Origin: Streptococcus porcinus
GTDB lineage: Bacteria; Bacillota; Bacilli; Lactobacillales; Streptococcaceae
Length of the DNA stretch: 64,000 nucleotides
NCBI RefSeq assembly: GCF_901542335.1
Contig: NZ_LR594036.1
Span: forward strand, 1,302,001-1,366,000
Direction: 5' to 3'
Positions 55,807-64,000 of the stretch are shown piece by piece (the stretch's first letter is position 1; each line of letters begins with the position of its first letter). The notes beneath the pieces were generated by a model that saw only the letters and a program-made list of their open reading frames with translations, searched no databases and was not told the origin of the DNA. Made by a program: the position numbers and the translations under genes.

Positions 55807-57582
55807 CTATTCCTCTGTATACAGTGAAGACTGCATTTCATATAACTCTTTATAGTATTCATCAGATTTCATCAATTCGCTATGTGACCCAATTGAATGA
55901 ATCTTCCCTGATTTTAAAACGATAATCCTATCTGCAAACTTAACACTCGCCAATCGATGAGTGATATAAAAAACGGTCTTTCCTCTCGTCAAATGCAAAA
56001 AGTCTTGGAATAATTCATATTCTGCTTTGGCATCAATAGCTGCGGTTGGCTCGTCTAAAATGAGTATAGAAGCATTTGAAAAGAAAGCTCTCGATAATGC
56101 GATTTTTTGCCATTCTCCGCCTGACAACTCTTTTCCACCTTCGAATCTTTTGCCTAAAACCTGGTTTAATGGTAGTTTAGACGAGCTAAAACGCCCATTT
56201 TGAAGCGCTTTGTACAAATCTTCTTCTTCATATATTCTAGACAAATCAGATAATGCAACATTTTCCCTTAAAGGGATATCAAACTTCGAAAAGTCTTGAA
56301 AAATGGATGTTATATTTTTTCGATATTCTGTAAGATTACAACCTCTAATGGTTCTGCCGTTTACAAAGATGTCGCCAGTATAATTTGGATAGAAGCCACA
56401 CAATAATTTGATGATAGTTGTTTTCCCAGCACCGTTTTCTCCAACAATTGCAGTTTTCTCTCCTTTGGAAATCTCAAAACAAATGTCGTCTAGGACCTTA
56501 TCGGGAGCTTGAGGATAAGAAAAACTGATGTGTTTAAATTCAATAGATTGGATATCTGATGAATGTTCGATCAAACAATCTGTAGTGTCATAAACCATTT
56601 CATCGTCAATTTCTATGAAATCAAAAAACTTTTCCATATAAAGAAGTGTATCGTACAATAAAGAACTGTCTTCTATCAACCTAGCCATGCTATTTATGGA
56701 ATAAATGATACTTGTTGAAAATACAAAAATCACACCAATTTTCAACTCTCCAGTCTGAATCTGATGGATAACATATGCAAACATCGCAAGAATAATGATA
56801 CTGGTCAGCGTTATGAATAAGGTTGAATTGATAGATTTTTTCCTGCGATCTGTTTGTAGTTTCCCAGTAACCTGCATAAACGATTCTGTATATTTATTTA
56901 TAAAAAATGAATAAAGATTATACAATCGTACATCTTTAATATGGTTGTTGCTCAAAAGAACTTGACTGTAGTAATCCAATTTACGAGATTCTTCGCTGTT
57001 TGACACAAGTGTTTCAAAGGCTTGCTGTTGGATCTTATAGGTAATCATTCCTTGGGGAATCAGCACAATTAACAACAAAATACTCACAAATATGTTGATA
57101 GAACTAACAAGCAATAGCATCGATCCGAACATAACTGTGTTGGAAATCAAACTAGTTCCAAATACTAATAAGTTAACTGGCCGCCAACTGGCTTCAGAAC
57201 TGAGAAGTTGTATATCGTTATAAAATTCACTATCCTCGAAGTAACTGATACTCTGAAGTTTCTCTGATTTATACATCAAGTCCGTATTCAAACGATAGGT
57301 CAATAAATCCGTCATCTTCCCTTGAACCATCACAAGCAAAGGTGATATCAAATTATTGAGCAAGAAAGTCAAGCCCCAAGCTGTAACAAGTATCATAATT
57401 TCCCAGGAGTCCAAATAGGATATTTTATTTACAACTATGTTCGTTATTAAAATACTGATAGATGGAAGAATTGCTTGTATGGGGACCATTACTAGCATTA
57501 ACAACATCACAAACTTAGAACTTTTCCAGATAAAGTTTAAACTTCTAATATACAATTTCAGATACTCATACATTCTCTTCAT
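55807..57582 (-). CDS. ABC exporter with fused permease and ATPase
   Basis: 591 residues: six transmembrane helices (about 20-300) followed by one NBD (about 345-585) with Walker A GENGAGKTTIIKLL, the signature LSGGEWQKIAL, Walker B ILILDEPTAAID and the H-loop FYITHRLAS. There is no N-terminal C39 peptidase, so it does not process leader peptides itself. As a homodimer it would export a peptide or small molecule, or act in immunity. It is the middle gene of the operon. Confidence 0.9.
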   Translation of the reverse strand: MKRMYEYLKLYIRSLNFIWKSSKFVMLLMLVMVPIQAILPSISILITNIVVNKISYLDSWEIMILVTAWGLTFLLNNLISPLLVMVQGKMTDLLTYRLNTDLMYKSEKLQSISYFEDSEFYNDIQLLSSEASWRPVNLLVFGTSLISNTVMFGSMLLLVSSINIFVSILLLIVLIPQGMITYKIQQQAFETLVSNSEESRKLDYYSQVLLSNNHIKDVRLYNLYSFFINKYTESFMQVTGKLQTDRRKKSINSTLFITLTSIIILAMFAYVIHQIQTGELKIGVIFVFSTSIIYSINSMARLIEDSSLLYDTLLYMEKFFDFIEIDDEMVYDTTDCLIEHSSDIQSIEFKHISFSYPQAPDKVLDDICFEISKGEKTAIVGENGAGKTTIIKLLCGFYPNYTGDIFVNGRTIRGCNLTEYRKNITSIFQDFSKFDIPLRENVALSDLSRIYEEEDLYKALQNGRFSSSKLPLNQVLGKRFEGGKELSGGEWQKIALSRAFFSNASILILDEPTAAIDAKAEYELFQDFLHLTRGKTVFYITHRLASVKFADRIIVLKSGKIHSIGSHSELMKSDEYYKELYEMQSSLYTEE

Positions 57583-57610
57583 ACCTTACCATGCCTTCCT
57601 TGATACAAGT

Positions 57611-57636
57611 TCAGACTAGAGTAATCTCTAGTCTGA
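57611..57636 (-). repeat. Perfect hairpin between the FecR-like and ABC exporter genes
   Basis: TCAGACTAGAG and CTCTAGTCTGA, 11-bp stem with a TAAT loop. No U-tract follows on the minus strand, so it is probably a processing or stability element that separates expression of the first gene from the transporter. Confidence 0.7.
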
Positions 57637-57698
57637 ATCGCAAGTGTATACATTTAACTCCAAATTTTTAACTAAAAATAAGCAACTCGGACAAAATT

Positions 57699-58392
57699 CT
57701 AATTAGCCTGATCTGATAATTGGGTTTCTTCAGCTCTGAAACTCCAATTAAATGGCATGCAATAGGTTTTATATAACCTAATAATTTCACTATTCTCTAT
57801 GCTAGACTGCTCTAGAACACAGTATCTATCTCGCATAGCGCCACCTTGATCCTGAAGAACACATTTTTGATATGGCTCTAAAGTAAATAAGGTAAATTTA
57901 TTTCCAAACTCGTCAAATTCAAAAACTTCAACGGATTTATCATATGAATAATAAGTATCTAAGTTATTTGCAATACATTCAATAGTAACTTGATTTTTAC
58001 CTGTCCAACAACTTGTTCTATATTTTGCTCCTGCTTCAATTGTCTGATGAGACGGAATAACATGGACATGTCCAAAATGTACTGGAACTACGCCCTTGAT
58101 TGTCAGCTCCAAGCAAAATTGACTTTCTGGTGCAAGCCTATAAATATTCTGATATGAATCAGCAATCTCTACAAATGAACTATTTGTATCGACTAAGGCA
58201 TCTGCACCAAGCACCATCCCAGCTTCAAGCTGATGAGTCTCATCTTGAAATTTTACAGTAGCTCCATCCCCACTAACATATTTTACAATACATGGATTAC
58301 TTCCTTTGTGAAAATCTCCAAACTTCATGTAGTGGCGTTCATGATTCCCAATATCATTAAGACTAGTGTATAAACCAACAATTTTTTTTCAT
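57699..58392 (-). CDS. FecR-like/cytoplasmic beta-rich protein, frameshifted at an A8 tract after the start codon
   Basis: The uninterrupted frame 57699-58328 encodes 209 residues starting MKFGDFHKGSN, but that ATG has no ribosome binding site. An AGGAGG site with ATG 58392 lies upstream; as read, ATG-A8 leads to a stop after 9 codons (58365-58363). With A7 the frame continues MKKIVGLYTSLNDIGNHERHY into MKFGDFHK, giving 230 residues. Residues 30-105 look like a FecR-type beta domain (VKYVSGDGATVKF, LEAGMVLGADALVDTNSSF, IYRLAPESQ) without a membrane helix or signal peptide. Function is unknown. It is first in the operon with the ABC exporter and ABC-F protein. Confidence 0.6.
58382..58389 (-). 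repeat. A8 homopolymer directly after the start codon, possible phase-variation tract
   Basis: Eight T on the plus strand follow the complement of ATG 58392, behind a consensus AGGAGG site. Loss of one base puts the FecR-like gene in frame; the present length keeps it off. A sequencing or assembly error in the homopolymer would look the same. Confidence 0.6.
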
Positions 58393-58434
58393 TATTATTC
58401 CTCCTATTTTTTTAAAATGTACACACTTCCTAAT

Positions 58435-58463
58435 ATATAATAAACTGCCTTTCCAGCATCAAG
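58435..58463 (-). promoter_or_regulatory. Promoter of the FecR-like/ABC/ABC-F operon
   Basis: On the minus strand TTGATG, a 17-base spacer and TATATA precede the AGGAGG start site by about 40 bases. The 58464-58778 stretch upstream is AT-rich and shows no gene I can support. Confidence 0.5.
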
Positions 58464-58778
58464 TCCACTAGAATTGTTTTGTTTTTGAACTCTCACTTCA
58501 TATTAATGTTATCTTTATGGAATGATTATTTGTAAAATTTAGATTACTAATTTTAACGTTACTTAATAACAAAAAGGTTAACAATTTATGAAATAAACGA
58601 CTTTACTTCATAATGTTAATCTCTTTTGATTTTTCTGATTTTATTGTATCATCTATATTCCTATCAGTCAAACGCTTTCATGCTATTTTAACTTTTTTTT
58701 ATTTTTATTCTTATATAAGGATTCATGTGGTTTGTTGAACTAAATGGTTTATAATAAAACAAATAACAAGAAGGCTAA

Positions 58779-58904
58779 TTAGAATAAAAATAGTGATAAG
58801 AAGAAATTAAGGGTGTTTCTAAATTTATTGCTATCTGTGACAATTTCCCAGCTCATAGCCGCCATTAACAGGATCGCCAAAATAACAGAATTAAATTTAA
58901 TCAT
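58779..58904 (-). CDS. Small hydrophobic peptide, 41 residues
   Basis: ATG 58904 with AAAGGAG 6-8 bases upstream opens a 41-codon frame, MIKFNSVILAILLMAAMSWE followed by IVTDSNKFRN and TLNFFLSLFLF. Residues 5-18 and 31-41 are hydrophobic. A 10-bp stem (58931-58967) lies just upstream. It could be a leftover small membrane protein of the decayed integrative element or belong to the downstream operon. The family is not recognised. Confidence 0.5.
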   Translation of the reverse strand: MIKFNSVILAILLMAAMSWEIVTDSNKFRNTLNFFLSLFLF

Positions 58905-58930
58905 GTACTCTCCTTTCTCAGTAGACTCTA

Positions 58931-58967
58931 TCTTTGTTCACACAAACGCTAAGACCTTGAACAAAGA
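58931..58967 (-). repeat. Hairpin upstream of the 41-codon gene
   Basis: TCTTTGTTCA and TGAACAAAGA pair perfectly over 10 bp with a 17-base loop. No U-tract follows. Confidence 0.55.
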
Positions 58968-58991
58968 ATAACTCCAGTTTTCTTTGATTTC

Positions 58992-59574
58992 TTACTCAGC
59001 CAAGTATGAAATACCTTCGCCTATCACTTCTGCATCAGCTTTAGGAACATTAAGTCCAGAAGGTCTCTTCACAAGATAGATAGGTTTGGAGTTCCCATTT
59101 AGTATTGCCGCTTCAAATAAATGTGTTACTTTCAAATCCGTTCCCAAACAGATTTCTGCAAAATCATTTTCATGCTCTGGTTCTCACTGAAAGACTTTTG
59201 GATTACTTTCTTCAAGTTGATCAACTAGTTTGTAAGTATTACCAACAGAAATATTTCGCTTATCGACACTGTTATACCATATTGAAAATTCTGGAATAAC
59301 TTGTAGAATGTTTTCTTGCGTAACAGCTAGATCAACCTCTTCTCCAGCATCATAAGCATTTAATTCATTGTGCATTTCTGGTGTAATAACATTTGCCTCA
59401 TGTGTTACTTTTAGGTTTTTTATGGTACGGTATTAAATCTTAGGTGTTCTCCACTTTGTCTTACTTCAATATGTTCTGGAATAACCTCGATCTTTTCTTG
59501 AGTTTCCTGTTCTTTCACTTCCTTATTGATAGTATTTCTTTTTCATCTCCAAAATCAATTCCAATCTTTGCCAT
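58992..59574 (-). pseudogene. Decayed gene of an integrative element
   Basis: From ATG 59574 (MAKIGIDFGDEKEILSIRK, then stop), continuing in other frames as NKEVKEQETQEKIEVIPEH, then NLKVTHEANVITPEMHNELN, LVDQLEESNPKVFQ (stop), EPEHENDFAEICLGTDLKVTH and finally VPKADAEVIGEGISYLAE. These read as one protein broken by at least one frameshift and stops. I do not know its family. The repeated LKVTH wording suggests two related segments. Confidence 0.6.
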
Positions 59575-59882
59575 TTTACTCTTTTATAATCTTGTTTCTT
59601 AGCTTTACGATCAGTCAAACCTAAAGTAAATAGAGTAGTTCTCATAATAATCACACTGATATTTTCTTTTGAACTTGTGTGAGGGAGGCTTGCACCATAT
59701 CCTTTATGTTCTACCGTTTGTTTACCGCTAATTTTGTATGATACTGTTGTTACTCTTGTTTGATTTTGTTTTGATCCAGCAACAACATAATCAATAATCT
59801 TACCTGATTAATCAAAAACAGGGGATGCTGTATTACCTTAAGCCTCTATAGCTTGGCGCTTAGCTTCTAAATTCAGATTGAC
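59566..59882 (-). pseudogene. Second decayed gene of the integrative element
   Basis: One minus-strand frame reads NLEAKRQAIEA, stop, GNTASPVFD, stop, SGKIIDYVVAGSKQNQTRV and on through KISGKQTVEHKGYGASLPH, ISVIIMRTTLFTLGLTDRK. Two in-frame stops break it. Family not recognised. It lies directly upstream of the 58992-59574 remnant on the same strand, and behind the RepA-like remnant. Confidence 0.55.
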
Positions 59883-59924
59883 ATTTCACATTCATTTGAG
59901 CGTTATAACAAGCTAACAAGTCTT

Positions 59925-60190
59925 CTAAACAGCTTTCTTCTTATTACAGATGATCTTTAATTCAGACAATTGTCTTTGAGACAATTGATTAGCTTCTTTC
60001 GCTTTTATTAGTTTTATCGCTTTGTTACGACCACATCCTAAACTACTGGCTAAGTCTTCAATAGCATAAATAATAATTTTGCTTCAACTTTTAGTTTGCT
60101 GTAGTATTTTGTACCAATAATAACTTTAAGTAGTTGATGAAAATTATCGCAGTTTAGGGCCTGTTCTAACGAAATTCTTCCATACGCCAT
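59925..60190 (-). pseudogene. RepA-N-like replication initiator, decayed
   Basis: ATG 60190 with AGGAGAG upstream starts MAYGRISLEQALNCDNFHQL and continues VIIGTKYYSKLKVEAKL, the conserved N-terminus of RepA_N replication initiators found on plasmids and integrative conjugative elements; it stops at codon 47. A second frame then reads LASSLGCGRNKAIKLIKAKE and ends KKKAV. The gene has lost most of its length. The ATG overlaps the preceding stop (TAATG). Confidence 0.7.
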
Positions 60191-60379
60191 TATCTGACCT
60201 CTCCTACTTTTAACGTCATTCCACCTGGTTCAGGAAACTTAATCAAATTGAATTTCTTAAGCTCTCTGACAGACTCTTCACCTTTAGATCGTGACCGTTC
60301 AGTATCATTCATCAAAGAAATAAAAACCATATTTCTTAACTGCCTTTATCTAGTTCGTGTTTTTTTCTTTCTTGAATTC
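60190..60379 (-). pseudogene. Fragment of a gene upstream of the RepA-like remnant
   Basis: The last 40 codons are intact (MNDTERSRSKGEESVRELKK ... GMTLKVGEVR, ending at 60190); further upstream a start MNSRKKKTRTR with a good ribosome binding site is out of frame. It probably was a small DNA-binding or partition-like protein of the same element; I cannot name it. Confidence 0.5.
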
Positions 60380-60420
60380 ATAAAATAATTTCCTTTCTGA
60401 GACAAAAAAGTAAAAACCAA

Positions 60421-60446
60421 TAAGAGAACATTTTCTCGTTCTCTTA
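60421..60446. terminator. Hairpin between the decayed element and lysS
   Basis: TAAGAGAAC and GTTCTCTTA pair over 9 bp with an 8-base loop; an A/T-rich tail follows on both strands. It may mark the boundary of the element. Confidence 0.5.
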
Positions 60447-60447
60447 A

Positions 60448-62085
<1,638 letters not shown>

Positions 62086-62087
62086 GC

Positions 62088-62126
62088 AGTATTTATCAAG
62101 TGTAAGCTTGATAAATACTTTTTTTT
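62088..62126 (+). terminator. lysS terminator
   Basis: AGTATTTATCAAG and CTTGATAAATACT form a perfect 13-bp stem with a 6-base loop, followed by T8. Confidence 0.95.
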
Positions 62127-62164
62127 GGTTTATAGTGGAATTATAAAAATGGAGGCGCTTTCAA

Positions 62165-64000
62165 ATGAAAACTTTACGCTTTACTCTATTAGGAAATCCT
62201 TCTATCCATCTAGACAATCAAGAAATCTTTTTCGCGTTTGCAAAAATCAATGCCCTACTCTATTATTTGGTTATAAATGAAACTGCTAACCGTGATGAAA
62301 TAGCAGGTATTTTATGGGAAGATAAGGATAATAGGACAGCTAAAAAAAATCTTCGAAACTCTATTTATCAAGTTAATAAAATATTAGGTGATAATTATAT
62401 TATCAGCCCAAATAGAACACTTTTGATGTTTAATCCTGATTTGCAAGTCGTAAGTGATGTCCATTATTTTTTAAAAAAACCACTAAACAATTTAGGGCTT
62501 TATAAAGGTCAATTTTTACAGAATTTCTACTTGAAGGGCAACGAAACTTTTGATTTGTGGCTAACAAAAATGAGGGCTCACTTGGAGCAAATTTATATTA
62601 AATCATGCTATCAGCAGATTGACATACTGATGACACAAAATAGGATTGAAGAAATTGAAGAGAGACTTCAAGGTCTTATTGCCATTGATGAATTTGAAGA
62701 AAAGAATTATCAATTGTTAATGAAAGTCTACCAGAAGCATCATCGCTATGGAAAAGTTATCGAAACTTATTATAAATTAGCCAACCTCCTTGATGTTGAG
62801 CTTGGAATTACCCCAAATGATGCAACCCAAGCTATTTATGAAGAGGTTATTGCTAAAGATCGCAATCAACAGAAAATCAAACAATTTCTCAAAACAACTA
62901 ATGATTTTATTGGACGACTTGACGTTATTAAAGAATTAGAAACTTTTTTTAACTCAGTTTATAAAGAAAAAAAGTCGCACACTATGATTTTAATAGGAGG
63001 AACCGGCATTGGAAAACGGACAGTAACACGACAAGTCCTATCAAACCAGATCAATCATTATCAAATCGTTACCTCAGAATGTTTTCAAGGTGAACCTAAA
63101 CAGTCCTTACAGATTTTAAAAGACATCTTTGAAAGTTTGAAGGACCTTATATTACAATATCAATTGATGTCCCTTAATCAATGGAAAAGGGCTTATGAAA
63201 CCTTTTTCCCAAACTATTTTCTCAAAGATTCTCATCTAAGTACTCCTATTTTCCCAGCAGACCTTTTTACAAGCTTTATGATTGATATATTAAAAAAAAT
63301 ATCTCGTCAAAAAGCAACTGTTCTTCTTATTGAAGACATTCATTGGATTACACCTGAAGCTCTTACACTTTTGCAAACACTTGTCAACCATCTTGAAGAT
63401 GATCCTATCGCTTTTATTTTTACCCAAAATCTCAATTCGAACCCTCACTTAGACCAATTTTTTAATCATTTAGTCAATCGAAAAAAGGTTGATATTATCA
63501 AAATTAAGGAACTTTCTGAAAAAGAAAGCTTAACCTATCTAGAACAAAAATTAGCAGGTCTAAATCCTCCTTGCAAGGACTATCAACGTATCTACCAATG
63601 GAGTGAAGGAAATCCTTTCTTTTTATCTGAATATGTTAACCAATATTTAAAAGGTCAAAAATTTTCTATTTTGACACCTGCTATAGAAGCAAAACTGTCT
63701 TTAAAATTAAAACAAGTCAATAGCCATGAAGAAGAATTACTCTGCTACCTTTCTTGTTTCCAAAACGCTGCCAGTATTTCAATACTCTCAGAAATTATGA
63801 ATCTCCCTTTAGCATTGACTATTTCTCTTGTTGAAACGCTTTGTAACAAACAAATCATCAAAGAAATCTTCAATGGTGACGAAGTTACCCTTATTTTCAA
63901 ACAAAAATTATTAGCTCATTACTGTTATCAGAAAATGTCAGTAGCTAAAAGACGACTCTTACATGCTCAAATTGCCAAACAACTTGAAAACATGATGCAA
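62165..64000 (+). CDS. BTAD/SARP-type transcriptional regulator with AAA ATPase domain, N-terminal part
   Basis: The frame is open from ATG 62165 (GGAGG 9-13 bases upstream) to the window end, 612 codons. Residues 1-85 form an OmpR-like DNA-binding domain (LRFTLLGNPSIHL ... REEIAGILW-type NRDEIAGILWED). Residues 95-240 form a bacterial transcriptional activator (BTAD) helical domain (YLKGNETFDLWLTKMR). From about 255 an ATPase follows with Walker A ILIGGTGIGKRTV and a Walker B-like VLLIEDIHWI. Such MalT/AfsR-like proteins respond to ligands and activate neighbouring operons. The target is outside the window. Confidence 0.85.
   Translation, partial: MKTLRFTLLGNPSIHLDNQEIFFAFAKINALLYYLVINETANRDEIAGILWEDKDNRTAKKNLRNSIYQVNKILGDNYIISPNRTLLMFNPDLQVVSDVHYFLKKPLNNLGLYKGQFLQNFYLKGNETFDLWLTKMRAHLEQIYIKSCYQQIDILMTQNRIEEIEERLQGLIAIDEFEEKNYQLLMKVYQKHHRYGKVIETYYKLANLLDVELGITPNDATQAIYEEVIAKDRNQQKIKQFLKTTNDFIGRLDVIKELETFFNSVYKEKKSHTMILIGGTGIGKRTVTRQVLSNQINHYQIVTSECFQGEPKQSLQILKDIFESLKDLILQYQLMSLNQWKRAYETFFPNYFLKDSHLSTPIFPADLFTSFMIDILKKISRQKATVLLIEDIHWITPEALTLLQTLVNHLEDDPIAFIFTQNLNSNPHLDQFFNHLVNRKKVDIIKIKELSEKESLTYLEQKLAGLNPPCKDYQRIYQWSEGNPFFLSEYVNQYLKGQKFSILTPAIEAKLSLKLKQVNSHEEELLCYLSCFQNAASISILSEIMNLPLALTISLVETLCNKQIIKEIFNGDEVTLIFKQKLLAHYCYQKMSVAKRRLLHAQIAKQLENMMQ

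Noticed and set aside
59105..59299. Plus-strand 64-codon frame in the decayed element
   Set aside because: It is the shadow of the better-supported minus-strand remnant and has no start signal.

Overview
The window is a low-GC Firmicutes chromosome segment, most likely from a Streptococcus of the pyogenic group. Supporting features are an AdcA zinc lipoprotein-family receptor fused to a ZinT domain, a SpyA-type ADP-ribosyltransferase, the order ppc/ftsW/tuf/tpiA, the asnS-aspC-dinG and rapZ-yvcK-whiA-pepD blocks, and a class III fructose bisphosphatase. I cannot fix the species from the sequence alone.

Layout. 1-2270: tail of an amino-sugar/tagatose operon on the minus strand (gntR-agaS-lacD, lacD cut by the window edge) behind a textbook promoter with a DasR/NagR-like operator. 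2273-3499: decayed IS861-like element. 3524-6124: zinc receptor adcA with two AdcR boxes, then a secreted spyA-like toxin gene. 6354-7765 and 13311-14722: two nearly identical 1412-bp IS3-family (IS150-group) copies in opposite orientation, enclosing pepD, whiA, yvcK, rapZ and a DUF1003 gene. 14745-19947: asnS, aspC, dinG. 20099-41605: mostly housekeeping genes (esterase, MBL hydrolase, ftsEX, prfB with its +1 frameshift, queG, fbp, phosphatases, GDPD, a Ca/Mn P-type ATPase behind a yybP-ykoY riboswitch, HD hydrolase, two FemABX peptidyltransferases, tpiA, tuf). 41852-53493: ftsW, ppc, pepF, an ECF/DUF4430 pair, a GH25 lysozyme, thiT behind a TPP riboswitch, ybaK-like, yccF, a phosphoglycerate-mutase-like phosphatase and a HAD hydrolase. 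53883-60446: AT-rich accessory island with a FecR-like protein, an ABC exporter, an ABC-F protein, and a wrecked integrative element carrying a RepA-N-like gene. 60595-64000: lysS and the first 612 codons of a BTAD/AAA regulator.

The most striking signal is that all three insertion sequences sit in the loop, or at the apex, of a rho-independent terminator hairpin, directly behind adcA, pepD and asnS. If each element is removed along with one copy of its 3-bp duplication, a terminator stem with a U-tract reforms. This looks like a target preference for intrinsic terminators. Both intact-looking IS copies also carry the same internal frameshift in orfB, so they must move in trans or have been copied after the damage.

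A second system worth attention is the three-gene operon at 54390-58392 (FecR-like protein, ABC exporter, ABC-F protein). Its first gene has a strong ribosome binding site followed by an A8 tract that puts the gene out of frame; A7 would restore a 230-residue protein, so slippage-based on/off switching is possible. Several other genes (MBL hydrolase, queG, metallophosphatase, HD hydrolase, lysozyme) appear to be read from leaderless mRNAs, with the -10 box six or seven bases before the start codon and no ribosome binding site.
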